From positions 1 to 54,866 of the IMG/VR virus record IMGVR_UViG_3300013093_000004: a DNA stretch of 54,866 nucleotides. One strand, given 5' to 3'. This DNA is from a virus. The notes below the pieces were generated by a model. It saw nothing but the letters and a program-made list of their open reading frames with translations. It did no database searches and was not told the origin of the DNA. The position numbers and the translations under genes were made by a program. Below are positions 32,643-39,688 of this stretch, piece by piece. How positions within the stretch are numbered: position 1 is the stretch's first letter; every line of letters begins with the position of its first letter.

Positions 32643-33264
32643 TCCCACCATCGATCTCGGTTCGCCGACGATCATCACCTCGCTGTGGTCGTTCAAGCTG
32701 GAAAAGGACGCGCCGGCCGGCGCCAGTCCCGATCACCTGGTCATGCATGCCGGCCGCGACAATATCCACGCCAGCTTGAAAGCCGCGCTGTCGGCCACCC
32801 GGTCCAGCCTGGTGATGAACATGTACGGGATGGACGATCCCGAACTGTGGGCGATCGTGTGGGGCCTGATCGAGCATCCCGGAATTCTGGTGCAGATCAC
32901 GCTCGATAAAAGCCAGGCTGGCGGCCCGACCGAAAAGCGCATCCTGGACTCTTCGCGCGGCCGAAATCTCGCCGCGTTCAACAGCCACATCGCCATCGGC
33001 CAAAGCGCCACGCATCAGATCAGTCACACCAAAGGCGGTGTGATCGACGGGGTGCTGGCGTGGCACGGCAGCGTCAATTGGTCGGCCAGCGGCGAAGGCA
33101 CGTTCGTATCGGCCACCGGGCCCGGCGGCGTGGGCTACAAAGCGCAGAACAACACGCTCGCCTGGTTCACCGACGGGCCGAACCTCAACGGCTTTCGCGA
33201 CGAGCTGCAGCGCGAACACGCCGCCGCCATGGCTCAGGCCGCAAAGGCCGCATCTGCTGCATGA
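32635..33264 (+). CDS. Phospholipase D-superfamily protein (single HKD)
   Basis: 209 residues from ATG 32635 behind AGGAGAC. The catalytic HxKx4D signature is complete: His131, Lys133, Asp138 in SHTKGGVIDG, followed by GSVNWS (145-150). A single motif means that two chains would form one active site, as in bacterial Nuc-type nucleases and toxin-like members. It could cut phospholipid or nucleic acid. Sitting between a holin-like and a small membrane protein, it may attack the membrane at lysis or act inside the infected cell. The substrate cannot be told from the sequence. It overlaps both neighbours. Confidence 0.8.
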   Translation: MADPTIDLGSPTIITSLWSFKLEKDAPAGASPDHLVMHAGRDNIHASLKAALSATRSSLVMNMYGMDDPELWAIVWGLIEHPGILVQITLDKSQAGGPTEKRILDSSRGRNLAAFNSHIAIGQSATHQISHTKGGVIDGVLAWHGSVNWSASGEGTFVSATGPGGVGYKAQNNTLAWFTDGPNLNGFRDELQREHAAAMAQAAKAASAA

Positions 33265-33425
33265 CCGGCGTTCTGATTCTGGCCACCGGCATTCTGATCG
33301 GCTTGTGCATATCAGCCACCGATTCAAGCCCGCGATATCGCGGCGGCTGGCAACCCAAAGCGCCGCCGCCCGGCGCGCCGACCCGGCCGCCGCCGATCAG
33401 CGGCGGCAATGGGCGTCGGCTTTAA
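33261..33425 (+). CDS. Small membrane-anchored Pro-rich protein
   Basis: 54 residues overlapping the phospholipase-like stop (ATGA). One N-terminal hydrophobic segment (GVLILATGILIGLCIS) is followed by a short basic, very Pro-rich tail (APPPGAPTRPPP). There is a Cys at position 16, but the residue before it is Leu, so it is not a proper lipobox. It may localise the enzyme encoded upstream. No family is recognised. Confidence 0.55.
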   Translation: MTGVLILATGILIGLCISATDSSPRYRGGWQPKAPPPGAPTRPPPISGGNGRRL

Positions 33426-33483
33426 TCCAACCGCATAGATCACCCGAAACCCAAGTTGCTTTGAATAATCGAAAGGCGCCAGA

Positions 33484-33744
33484 ATGAGCACGACAAACAC
33501 AATCTCCTGCAATTTGGGGGCATGGACCCAGGTATCGTCTGGATCGGCCTCGGTTTCGGTGCAGGGGCCACCATTTTCCTACCGGGTCGCTGTCGCTGCC
33601 AGCGCGCCATCGTCCACATCGAACGGCATTGTGGTGTCCGAACCGGACGGCATCGCCAATTTTACCGGCTTGGCCTCCACCGACTGCGTCTGGGTCGTTC
33701 CGATCGGCCAAAGCGTAATGTCCGTTTCGGTCATCGCGTCTTAA
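33484..33744 (+). CDS. Small beta-type virion protein
   Basis: 86 residues with a GAAAGG ribosome site. The protein is Ser/Val-rich and strand-like (WTQVSSGSASVSVQGPPF, then VWVVPIGQSVMSVSVIAS). It is a short structural protein of the kind found in tail-appendage regions, directly upstream of the glycine-rich adhesin and possibly its partner. No catalytic motif is seen. Confidence 0.6.
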   Translation: MSTTNTISCNLGAWTQVSSGSASVSVQGPPFSYRVAVAASAPSSTSNGIVVSEPDGIANFTGLASTDCVWVVPIGQSVMSVSVIAS

Positions 33745-33762
33745 CACAAGGGGGCTTTGGAC

Positions 33763-34701
33763 ATGCTCAATTTCGGTTCCAGCTTTCGACCGACCAACGT
33801 CATCACCTTCACTTCATCGGGCACTTACACGCCGACGCCGGGGATGCAGAAGGTCGACATCTACGTGTTCGGCGGCGGCGGCGGTGGTGGCGGCGGCGCT
33901 CTGGTCGCGACCTCGACGGCCGCATCTGGCGCGGGCGGCGGCGGCGGAGCGGGCTGGCAACAGGGTAGTTTCCCCGCTTCTGCAATCGGCGCCTCCCAAA
34001 CGGTGCTGGTCGCCGCTGGGGGCACTTCGGGGGCCGCAGCTACAGCTTCGTCGACTGCTGGGGGAACCGGGGGCAACGGCGGCGCGTCGTCCGTCGGCAC
34101 GTTGATCTACGGAGGCGGCGGCGGCGGCGGCGCAGGCGGTCAGATCGGTACGGCGTCGGGCGGCGGCGGCGGCGGAGCGGGCGCGAACATGATCTACAAC
34201 GGCTCAGCCGGCACTGGGGCTGCTGGCGGCTCAGCAGCAAACTTCGCCGCTGCCGGCGGTTATGGTGCGATAGGCGCGGCAGCCACAGTGCCTGGCGCAG
34301 GCCCGGGCGGTGCTGGCGGAGGAGCAACGGGCGCGGCCTTTCAAGGCGGAAACGGATTGTTGGGCTGCACCGGAGGGGGGTCTGGTGGGGGTTTTACAGC
34401 CTCCAATGGCACCAACAACGGTGGCAGCGGTGGGATCAACAATATCCAAACCCAAGCCATCGGCGGCGCCGGAGCGGGCGCAAACGGAACTTCGGCTTCG
34501 TCGACGAACAGAGGGTTTCAGCAACAATGCGGGACCGGCGGGGCGGGCGGCGCTTCGGGAATTTCCACCGGATATAACGGCGGCAACGGCGGGAACTATG
34601 GCGCGGGCGGCGGCGGCGGCGGTTCCTCGCAGAACGGCGGCACGGCCGGCGCTGGCGGCGCGGGCGCGCCCGGCATCGTCGTCATCGTCGAATACTTCTG
34701 A
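33763..34701 (+). CDS. Glycine-rich (polyglycine II) tail-tip adhesin
   Basis: 312 residues from ATG 33763 behind AAGGGGGC. After a short beta start (VITFTSSGTYTPTPGMQKVD, IYVFGGGG), nearly the whole protein is glycine runs broken by variable Ser/Thr/Asn/Ala loops, and it closes with GAPGIVVIVEYF. This is the architecture of polyglycine II sandwich adhesins such as the Gp38 of T-even-like phages, in which the loops between glycine helices decide receptor specificity. A third adhesin of this phage is therefore likely. A TTG six bases earlier is rejected as a start. Confidence 0.78.
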   Translation: MLNFGSSFRPTNVITFTSSGTYTPTPGMQKVDIYVFGGGGGGGGGALVATSTAASGAGGGGGAGWQQGSFPASAIGASQTVLVAAGGTSGAAATASSTAGGTGGNGGASSVGTLIYGGGGGGGAGGQIGTASGGGGGGAGANMIYNGSAGTGAAGGSAANFAAAGGYGAIGAAATVPGAGPGGAGGGATGAAFQGGNGLLGCTGGGSGGGFTASNGTNNGGSGGINNIQTQAIGGAGAGANGTSASSTNRGFQQQCGTGGAGGASGISTGYNGGNGGNYGAGGGGGGSSQNGGTAGAGGAGAPGIVVIVEYF

Positions 34702-34712
34702 GGAGACCCCGA

Positions 34713-34886
34713 ATGAACCCTGTCCGCTGCATCCAGGTGCTCGATGGCATGATCATCAACACCGTCATCGCCGATCCGACTGCCTTTCAGCCCAATGACG
34801 GCTCCGAATTGATCGCATCGCCCACCGGCGAAATCGGCGACAGTTATGCGAATGGCGTCGTCGTGCCGGCTGCTCAATCATCCTGA
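34713..34886 (+). CDS. Small tail-fibre tip or assembly protein
   Basis: 57 residues starting GAGGAGACCCCGA before ATG 34713. The sequence ends with the pattern GEIGDSYANGVVVPA, common at the tips of phage fibres and in small fibre-assembly proteins. It follows the glycine-rich adhesin by twelve bases and may assist or complete it. Confidence 0.6.
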   Translation: MNPVRCIQVLDGMIINTVIADPTAFQPNDGSELIASPTGEIGDSYANGVVVPAAQSS

Positions 34887-34950
34887 CCGCAACACCTCCT
34901 GCCACCAACCAAGCCCGGGAATCCTCCCGGCAACATCGAAAGGAAAGACC

Positions 34951-35118
34951 ATGTCCATCAAATCCACCATCGACACCGCCGAAACCGACGCGAAGGCAGA
35001 CGTCGCCAAGGTCGAAGGGACCGCGACCACCTGGGCCGATTTCATCAAGGCGCACGCGATCGCCGCCGCCTCGATCTCGTCGTTCCTGCTCGGGTTCGCC
35101 GCGCGCGGCCTGATCTGA
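34951..35118 (+). CDS. Small single-span membrane protein
   Basis: 55 residues from ATG 34951 with AAAGGAAAG upstream. A charged amphipathic N-terminal half (TIDTAETDAKADVAKVEG) is followed by one hydrophobic C-terminal segment (HAIAAASISSFLLGFAARG). It precedes the spanin pair and could belong to the lysis set, possibly as a pinholin or antiholin. That is only a topological suggestion. Confidence 0.55.
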   Translation: MSIKSTIDTAETDAKADVAKVEGTATTWADFIKAHAIAAASISSFLLGFAARGLI

Positions 35119-35170
35119 CACCCCGCGCGCGCTGGCTCCGGCTGGCGCGCGTAAACCACGGAGGCAGCCG

Positions 35171-35635
35171 ATGCTCACCGCGATAATCTCCGCAATCAAG
35201 CTGTGGTCGATCTGGGGCCGCCTGAGCGCGTTTTTCGACGCGGTGGCCGGATGGGTGTCGCGCAACCCGCTTGCGGCTTTGGCTGCGGCGCTGGGGCTTG
35301 CTGTGGCCGCCCTGCTCTGGCTGCACCACCACGACCTTGCCGACATCGCCAAGGCGCGCGCCGATCAGGCCCAGGCCGAAGCTGCCCTCAAAACCGAGCA
35401 GGCCAGCAACGCGCGCCTGCAAGCCGCGATCACCGCGCAGAACACCGCCGTGGCGTCGCTGGGAGCCGCCAGCGCGCAAGCGCAGGCGAAGGGCGCTAAG
35501 GCCGACGCAGATGCCCTGACGCGCTCGGCGAAGCGCGCGGGCGAGGCGCAGACGATCGTGGTGCCGCCGGCGGTCACCGGCAAGCCCGGCTGCCCGACGC
35601 CCGCCGACGTCATGGCCGTGCAGGGGGATTTGTGA
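35171..35635 (+). CDS. Inner-membrane spanin (Rz-like)
   Basis: The 154-residue product has an N-terminal membrane segment (PLAALAAALGLAVAALLWLH, about 34-53), then a long Ala/Gln/Lys coiled coil (about 58-130), then a short Cys-containing end. This is the layout of an i-spanin, whose periplasmic coil crosses to the outer membrane. It overlaps the lipoprotein gene by one base. RBS GGAGG ahead of ATG 35171. With the next gene it completes disruption of the outer membrane at lysis. Confidence 0.8.
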   Translation: MLTAIISAIKLWSIWGRLSAFFDAVAGWVSRNPLAALAAALGLAVAALLWLHHHDLADIAKARADQAQAEAALKTEQASNARLQAAITAQNTAVASLGAASAQAQAKGAKADADALTRSAKRAGEAQTIVVPPAVTGKPGCPTPADVMAVQGDL

Positions 35636-35943
35636 TGCGAACCTGTAAGCTATCGTTTCAAGTTGCCGGCGCCCTTGCGTTGGCCGCGTGCGCGCAGACT
35701 CCGCCGCCGGCGATCAACGACAAGGTGGTGACGGTCAAGGTGCCCGTCGCGGTGGCTTGCGTCGATCCGAGCAAGATCCCCGCGCCGGTGCCGCGCTCTC
35801 AACTGAGCGGCGACGCGCAGCATGATGTCAGCGTGCTGGCGCGCACCGACCTGGCGCTGCGCAGCGCTGTGGACCAGCTGATGGCGCTGGTGGGGCCGTG
35901 CACCGTCACGCCCGGCATTGCTAACGAAACGGCGCCGCATTGA
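35635..35943 (+). CDS. Outer-membrane spanin lipoprotein (Rz1-like)
   Basis: 102 residues with a signal peptide and a canonical lipobox (ALALAACAQTPPP, Cys about residue 20), a Pro-rich start of the mature protein, and a C-terminal helical part. It overlaps the i-spanin stop. The spanin pair is separated rather than nested. The lipid anchor should place it in the outer membrane facing the i-spanin. It is the last gene of the late block on this strand. Confidence 0.8.
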   Translation: MRTCKLSFQVAGALALAACAQTPPPAINDKVVTVKVPVAVACVDPSKIPAPVPRSQLSGDAQHDVSVLARTDLALRSAVDQLMALVGPCTVTPGIANETAPH

Positions 35944-35994
35944 TCGTCGCATCGAGCCGCTGCCCTTGCTGCGATCCTTTTGCCCGCCCGCTGC

Positions 35995-36106
35995 TATAAT
36001 GACTGCCTTACAAACGGCTTGATTCCGGCAGCGATTTCCAACAATACCCGTTGTAAGCGTTGAACCCCTGAGGGAAATGACCATATTGGCACTGAAAGTA
36101 GGGGTT
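35995..36106 (+). promoter_or_regulatory. Leader region of the toxin locus
   Basis: A perfect -10 TATAAT lies at 35995-36000, without a recognisable -35. Downstream, CTTACAAACGG (36008-36018) and CCGTTGTAAG (36049-36058) form an interrupted inverted repeat. AACCCCT (36063-36069) and AGGGGTT (36100-36106, followed by TTT) form a second that could terminate or attenuate. Such dyads are where toxin-antitoxin operators sit. The stretch 35944-36231 holds no convincing gene. Confidence 0.45.
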
Positions 36107-36231
36107 TTTACGATGTCAGCCGCGTTATGGCGGGTGAGTCGTTAACCGGAAATTCAAGCCTTGAATGTCACTTTCGAGAGCATGTGTCGTTCGACCTTTT
36201 TATGAACATCAATCCCACAGAGAGCATGGCC

Positions 36232-36402
36232 ATGTCCGCAGAAACGCACAACAGGCTGGGCCGCAATCACAAGGCAACGCCCCCCCACCCAGATTACAAT
36301 GACGAGATCACCGATGATCAGATCGCGGCGATTCGTCATCTCGCTGATCCGGACGGACAGAGGGCTGCAAAACGCGTGGTGCTATACCCGCAGGTCGTAT
36401 GA
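36232..36402 (+). CDS. Small protein upstream of a PemK/MazF-like toxin: putative antitoxin
   Basis: 56 residues if translation starts at ATG 36232 (AGAGAG seven bases before). In-frame ATG codons at 36127, 36202 and 36226 are alternatives. The product is polar and charged (PHPDYNDEITDDQIAAIRHL) and overlaps the toxin gene by ATGA. I see no classic AbrB or ribbon-helix-helix motif. Antitoxin identity is inferred only from size, overlap and order. The GC content is clearly lower than in the phage backbone. Confidence 0.55.
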   Translation: MSAETHNRLGRNHKATPPHPDYNDEITDDQIAAIRHLADPDGQRAAKRVVLYPQVV

Positions 36403-36842
36403 CCTTCTCATTCTTCCCGATATCAACCCTGCCGGCACCTTACGACATCGTTTGGTGCCGGTTTCCATATGACGATAGCCTCGGTACGCCCGGCCCAAAA
36501 CCACGGCCAGCTATCGTACTCAACGTAGCCGTCGATGCTGAAGCAGGTGAAGGCGAAGTCCAAGTCGTTTACGGAACAACCAAGACAAAAGCACTGCGTC
36601 GTCCGCGTGATTTTTTTGTGACGAACGTATCAGAGATGGATGCATGCGGGCTTGATAAGGCCACACGGTTCGATCTCGACAAAATGACTTGGATACCTTG
36701 GGCGAATGAATGGTTCGCCACTCTTCCCCGATATGGATCACCGGTAATTGGTAAATTGACGCAACATGGCCAGCGCCTGTTGCAAATCGAACTCAGCCAC
36801 CGGCAGGCAAAAAATTTGCGTGAAATCGAGGGTCGCGAATAA
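36399..36842 (+). CDS. PemK/MazF-like toxin
   Basis: 147 residues with the PemK/MazF pattern: APYDIVWCRFPYDDSLGTPG, then PKPRPAIVLNV, VQVVYGTTKTKA, an acidic-hydrophobic core, the GLDKATRFDLDKMTWIPW segment, and PVIGKL near the end. Such proteins are usually sequence-specific endoribonucleases held by a partner. It follows a small overlapping gene and lies in an AT-richer patch between the lysis genes and attP, a normal place for lysogeny cargo. It may stabilise the prophage or act against other phages. Confidence 0.75.
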   Translation: MTFSFFPISTLPAPYDIVWCRFPYDDSLGTPGPKPRPAIVLNVAVDAEAGEGEVQVVYGTTKTKALRRPRDFFVTNVSEMDACGLDKATRFDLDKMTWIPWANEWFATLPRYGSPVIGKLTQHGQRLLQIELSHRQAKNLREIEGRE

Positions 36843-36852
36843 GATCGCTCCT

Positions 36853-37041
36853 TCAACTCCCGTGAGGTCTCGCCAGCTCCGGCAACACCTCAGTCTCGAT
36901 CAGCTTTCGCAAATCCAAAAACGCGCTGTAGGCATCGGGCTTCAAATGCGCACCGTGTTCGCATCTGGTGCCCTCGGGAAAGTCTCGCAACCGATGGTAA
37001 AGCGATTCGAGCCGGTCGTGCAGTTCGATCCGGTCCATCAC
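36853..37041 (-). CDS. Small hypothetical protein next to attP
   Basis: 62 residues on the minus strand (M at 37041 or 37038), convergent with the toxin gene and ten bases from it. It is soluble and charged, with a helical pattern (RIELHDRLESLYHRLRDFPE, then AYSAFLDLRKLIETEVLPEL) and one HxxC-like pair. It looks like a true protein, but I recognise no family. It lies on the opposite side of attP from the integrase. Confidence 0.6.
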   Translation of the reverse strand: MMDRIELHDRLESLYHRLRDFPEGTRCEHGAHLKPDAYSAFLDLRKLIETEVLPELARPHGS

Positions 37042-37199
37042 TGATCACCTCACTCTTGATCGACTTTTGATCGTTGCCCCTGCCCTTGCGTGTCTTTTGC
37101 GTGAAACTCGCGCAAAAAGCGGGTTTGTTCTTCTATTGTTCTCAATGCGGTAATGGCAAAAACCGCAGAAATCCGCCAAAAAATCATGCAAGCTGTGCG

Positions 37200-37244
37200 T
37201 TGACATCGTAGGGGTCGCAAGTTCAATCCTTGCTACGCCCACCA
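37200..37244 (+). other. attP: attP core: 3' end of a tRNA, probably tRNA-Val(GAC)
   Basis: TTGACAT (37200-37206) looks like an anticodon loop with GAC. The T arm is intact (GCAAG, TTCAATC, CTTGC; 37217-37233), then TACGCCC, the discriminator A and CCA (37242-37244). The 5' half of a tRNA is absent, so this is not a gene. It is the piece that restores the host tRNA after integration, next to the integrase as usual. Confidence 0.8.
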
Positions 37245-37254
37245 TCGTTTAAAA

Positions 37255-37286
37255 GGCCGCTGCCCCAAGGGGTTAGCGGCTTTTTT
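37255..37286. terminator. Terminator between attP and integrase
   Basis: GCCGCT (37256-37261) pairs with AGCGGC (37275-37280) and an inner CCCC/GGGG adds a second stem. T6 follows on the plus strand (37281-37286) and CCTTTT on the minus strand. It can therefore end leftward transcription through the integrase, and also a rightward host tRNA transcript after integration. Confidence 0.75.
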
Positions 37287-37287
37287 C

Positions 37288-38607
37288 TTATGCGCGCAAG
37301 ACTGTTACATTGGCGTCCTTTTGCGTGAGTTTTGCGTGAAGTGCCGGGCCGGCGGCCTTGGTCAGGTCGGCGACGATATCGTTGATGCCGTCGCGCACCG
37401 TGGCCAGATAGCCCGGATCAAAGATCGCGTAGCGGCTGCTGGTCTTGCTGATCACGCGGTGGCCCAGCGCCATTTCGAGCTGCACCAGGTCAACGCCGCG
37501 GTTGGCCAAGATCGTGGCCATGCTGTGGCGAATAAGCTTTGGGCCCCACCCGTCGGGGATGCCCAGCTGCGCGCGGGCGCTGGTCCAGCCTGACCGAATG
37601 CCATCGACCGGGGTTTGCGTAGTGATCTCAACCTTGCGCCGATCGTCATAGCGGGTCGATTCGCGGCAGACGAACCATTCATCGGTCGCGTGCAGCCAAT
37701 TGGCCAGCAGCGGCACCACGGGCACGATCGGGCGCACCTTCTTGGTCTGGATCCGGCCGGCTGGGTTCAACGCAAACAGGCCGTGATCGCGCAGCCATTG
37801 CTCGCGCGCCGGCGCCACGCTCATGTCCAGGATCGCATCAGGCCGGGCCAGCGTGCAGATCGCGGCGATCAGGTAGCGGCGCAGTGGCATCAGGATCGCG
37901 CCGTGGCCGGCGTAGCGCCCTGCCCCGCGCAAACTGTAATCCAGCAGCTCGGCAATCGATTCGACCGACAGGCGATAGGTGCGCTGCGGCGTGACCTGGT
38001 CGCGCGTCTTGTGGGCCAGCGGAGGCACGTATTTGGTGCGGCGGGCGCGCCATGCGTGATTCAGCGCGGCTTTGAGCTGGATCACGCTCTCTTCGACGGT
38101 GCTGGCGCTGCGCGGGCGCGATTGGCCGGCGATCCAGTTGCCGGCGGCGTCCTTTTTGCGCGCGACGATTGGATCAGCGATCGCCCAGGCACGAAACCGG
38201 TCCAGCAGGCGGTCATCGATATGGTCGGGCAGTAACTGGTCGGGGATGCGGCCGGCCGCTTCTTCGATGTCCAGAAACCGCACCAGCAGCTTGATGCGCG
38301 CCTTGATCGGGTCTGCACTGGGCAGATGGCGGCCGTGTTCCTGCCAATAGTCGTTCAGCGCCGCGTGGACGGTATAAACGTCCTGTTCGGCTGGGGTTGC
38401 GCGGTGCGTCGCCAGGTAATGCTGATCGAGCGCGTCGCAGGCTACGCGAACGTCTGCCGTGCGCGTGCTTTTGCGCTGTTGTCGGCCGGCGGCGGCATCA
38501 TACCACCAGATGTACCACCGATCGCTGGCGGGTCGGCCGTCGCCGCCGCGGACGAGGTCAAGCCAGAACGGGCCCCGCTGATAGACGCCACCCTTGATTG
38601 CCGACAT
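37288..38607 (-). CDS. int: Tyrosine-family integrase
   Basis: 439 residues. The catalytic domain shows Arg255 (TLARPDAIL), Lys290 (QTKKVR), Arg360 (LIRHSMAT), His383 (LGHRV) and Tyr393 (SSRYAIF). The usual His of the H-x-x-R box is Lys357. The N-terminal part has an arm-binding look (GGVYQRGPFWLDLVR), and a core-binding helical domain follows at about 75-190. It recombines attP with a host tRNA gene. It is the last gene of the leftward operon, ending just before the terminator and attP. Its start overlaps the preceding small gene for 166 bases. Confidence 0.93.
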   Translation of the reverse strand: MSAIKGGVYQRGPFWLDLVRGGDGRPASDRWYIWWYDAAAGRQQRKSTRTADVRVACDALDQHYLATHRATPAEQDVYTVHAALNDYWQEHGRHLPSADPIKARIKLLVRFLDIEEAAGRIPDQLLPDHIDDRLLDRFRAWAIADPIVARKKDAAGNWIAGQSRPRSASTVEESVIQLKAALNHAWRARRTKYVPPLAHKTRDQVTPQRTYRLSVESIAELLDYSLRGAGRYAGHGAILMPLRRYLIAAICTLARPDAILDMSVAPAREQWLRDHGLFALNPAGRIQTKKVRPIVPVVPLLANWLHATDEWFVCRESTRYDDRRKVEITTQTPVDGIRSGWTSARAQLGIPDGWGPKLIRHSMATILANRGVDLVQLEMALGHRVISKTSSRYAIFDPGYLATVRDGINDIVADLTKAAGPALHAKLTQKDANVTVLRA

Positions 38608-38777
38608 TGTGCCTGTTCCCTTAGCGCGACAGCTTTCGCTGATGACAGTTGTTCGATCATGCCGATTCGGGCCAGCACTTCCAGTTCATCACCGGTCAGC
38701 TTGATGCCCTTGCCGGTGACGATCGCTCGCGACAGCTTGCGATCGAGCCGGACCAAAGTGTCGGGGGATTCGGTCAT
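38442..38777 (-). CDS. Small protein overlapping the integrase start
   Basis: 111 residues, of which the first 60 look like real protein (PDTLVRLDRKLSRAIVTGKG, then IKLTGDELEVLARIGMIEQL). The remainder lies in the integrase gene in another frame and has the look of a shadow. Either the two genes overlap by 166 bases, or the small gene has lost its natural stop by a base change. Position before int suggests an excisionase or directionality factor, but the sequence is not diagnostic. Confidence 0.5.
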   Translation of the reverse strand: MTESPDTLVRLDRKLSRAIVTGKGIKLTGDELEVLARIGMIEQLSSAKAVALREQAQCRQSRVASISGARSGLTSSAAATADPPAIGGTSGGMMPPPADNSAKARARQTFA

Positions 38778-38998
38778 CGCGCGGCCATCCTCTTGCGCTT
38801 TGGCTGATGCTGTCGGGTAATGGAGACGGTCTTTCCGAGCATCGACGGACTGAAAATCACGCTATCGCCTTTCACGCTATAATCGACGCCCTTGGTCAGC
38901 GGTTGGCCATTGCAAGACACGGTGATCTCCGGCGACGGCTGATGGAATTCGTTCCACCATTGTGCGACAGCGCGCGCGACGATCATTCGGTGCATCAT
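38774..38998 (-). CDS. Hypothetical protein, 74 residues
   Basis: It starts at ATG 38998, overlapping the DUF1643 stop, and ends in an overlap with the next gene. The start has a helical segment (RMIVARAVAQWWNEFHQPSP). A strand part follows (VSCNGQPLTKGVDYSVKGDS), and the end is basic (QPKRKRMAAR). No family is recognised. An in-frame ATG at 39103 lies inside the upstream gene and is rejected. Confidence 0.65.
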   Translation of the reverse strand: MMHRMIVARAVAQWWNEFHQPSPEITVSCNGQPLTKGVDYSVKGDSVIFSPSMLGKTVSITRQHQPKRKRMAAR

Positions 38999-39567
38999 CG
39001 CGCTGCCCTCCACAAAATCGGTTGCTGATCGGCTGGGATACGGTGCGCGCCGCGCGCCAGCGGGTGTTTCGGCGCGCCAGCGGCGGTTTTGCCCCAGCAC
39101 CACAGATCGGGGTATGGCCCCTCGCCGAACTGGATTTCTTCAACCACGTGTTCGATCCAGTCTTGGTCGCGGGCGATCGCGCCCCAGCAGACAAAGACCT
39201 GGCGAGCGTGCTTGGCCTCGATGCGCAGCACGTCGAGGTTGGTGTAATAGAGTTCGTCGCGCGCGCTCCAGTTCACCCCGCCGTTGATTTCGTCAACGAT
39301 ACGATAGACGTCGTGCGGATCGGCGCTGCACCATGGGTAGAGATTGACCGCGACATAGCCTCCGAATCCATAGAGCGCGAACCAACGGTTCCACCATCGG
39401 CTGGTCGGATCATCCTTTGTGCCGTCAGCAGCGGACGGGTTGTGGCCGATGACGCACGCGATCGGACCCGGCGCCCATTTGCGATAGAGGCGCAGGCGGT
39501 TGCGACCGTGAAAATCAGCGCGGCGTTCGGTGACCGGCTGGCCAAACAGGTCAAGGGGGTCAGTCAT
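38995..39567 (-). CDS. DUF1643 family protein
   Basis: 190 residues with the DUF1643 signature: RLRLYRKWAPGPIACVIGHN, PSAADGTKDDPT, a central GFGGYVAVNLYPWC, DVFVCWG-like (QVFVCWGAIARD) and the C-terminal LWCWGKTAAGAPKHPL. The function of the family is not established; members occur in phages and mobile elements. The conserved Asn-Pro-Ser, Asp-Pro-Thr and His near the end suggest an enzyme. It is in the middle of the overlapping left operon. Confidence 0.85.
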   Translation of the reverse strand: MTDPLDLFGQPVTERRADFHGRNRLRLYRKWAPGPIACVIGHNPSAADGTKDDPTSRWWNRWFALYGFGGYVAVNLYPWCSADPHDVYRIVDEINGGVNWSARDELYYTNLDVLRIEAKHARQVFVCWGAIARDQDWIEHVVEEIQFGEGPYPDLWCWGKTAAGAPKHPLARGAHRIPADQQPILWRAAR

Positions 39568-39688
39568 TTTCGGCCCCCAGCGCCCCGATCAGCACCAGCG
39601 GATCACCGGGTTGCATCGGCGGGTATGGCGTCTGCCATGCTGACAGCGCGCTGATGGCGGCCAGGGCGATGAATAGCGCGCGGGTCAT
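39560..39688 (-). CDS. Very small protein with hydrophobic start
   Basis: 42 residues (ATG at 39688), overlapping the genes on both sides: four bases with the upstream 71-residue gene and eight with DUF1643. The N-terminal 17 residues are hydrophobic (MTRALFIALAAISALSA) and could be a signal or anchor. The rest is Pro-rich. Support is the overlap pattern; it is too small for a firm call. Confidence 0.45.
   Translation of the reverse strand: MTRALFIALAAISALSAWQTPYPPMQPGDPLVLIGALGAEND

Larger units (their letters stand above)
37095..37339. other. Candidate integrase arm-type sites
   Basis: TTTTGCGTGA occurs at 37095-37104, 37319-37328 and 37330-37339, and a diverged inverted copy (CGCGCAAAA) lies at 37110-37118. 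They flank the tRNA-like core on both sides, the last two within the 3' end of the integrase gene. This is the spacing expected of integrase arm-binding sites. Confidence 0.55.

Noticed and set aside
33207-33425. Minus- and plus-strand longer frames around the small Pro-rich protein
   Set aside because: The plus frame from 33060 runs through the phospholipase-like gene in another phase; only the part from ATG 33261 with its ATGA overlap is credible.
37190-37244. A full tRNA gene
   Set aside because: Only the anticodon loop to CCA part is present. Upstream there is no D arm or matching acceptor strand GGGCGTA, so it is an attachment core and not a tRNA gene.
37045-37245. Minus-strand frame with VARIELATP-type sequence
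   Set aside because: It begins inside the tRNA segment, and such sequence is the antisense of a tRNA T arm and anticodon arm, a frequent false gene. Its remainder covers the attP arm region.
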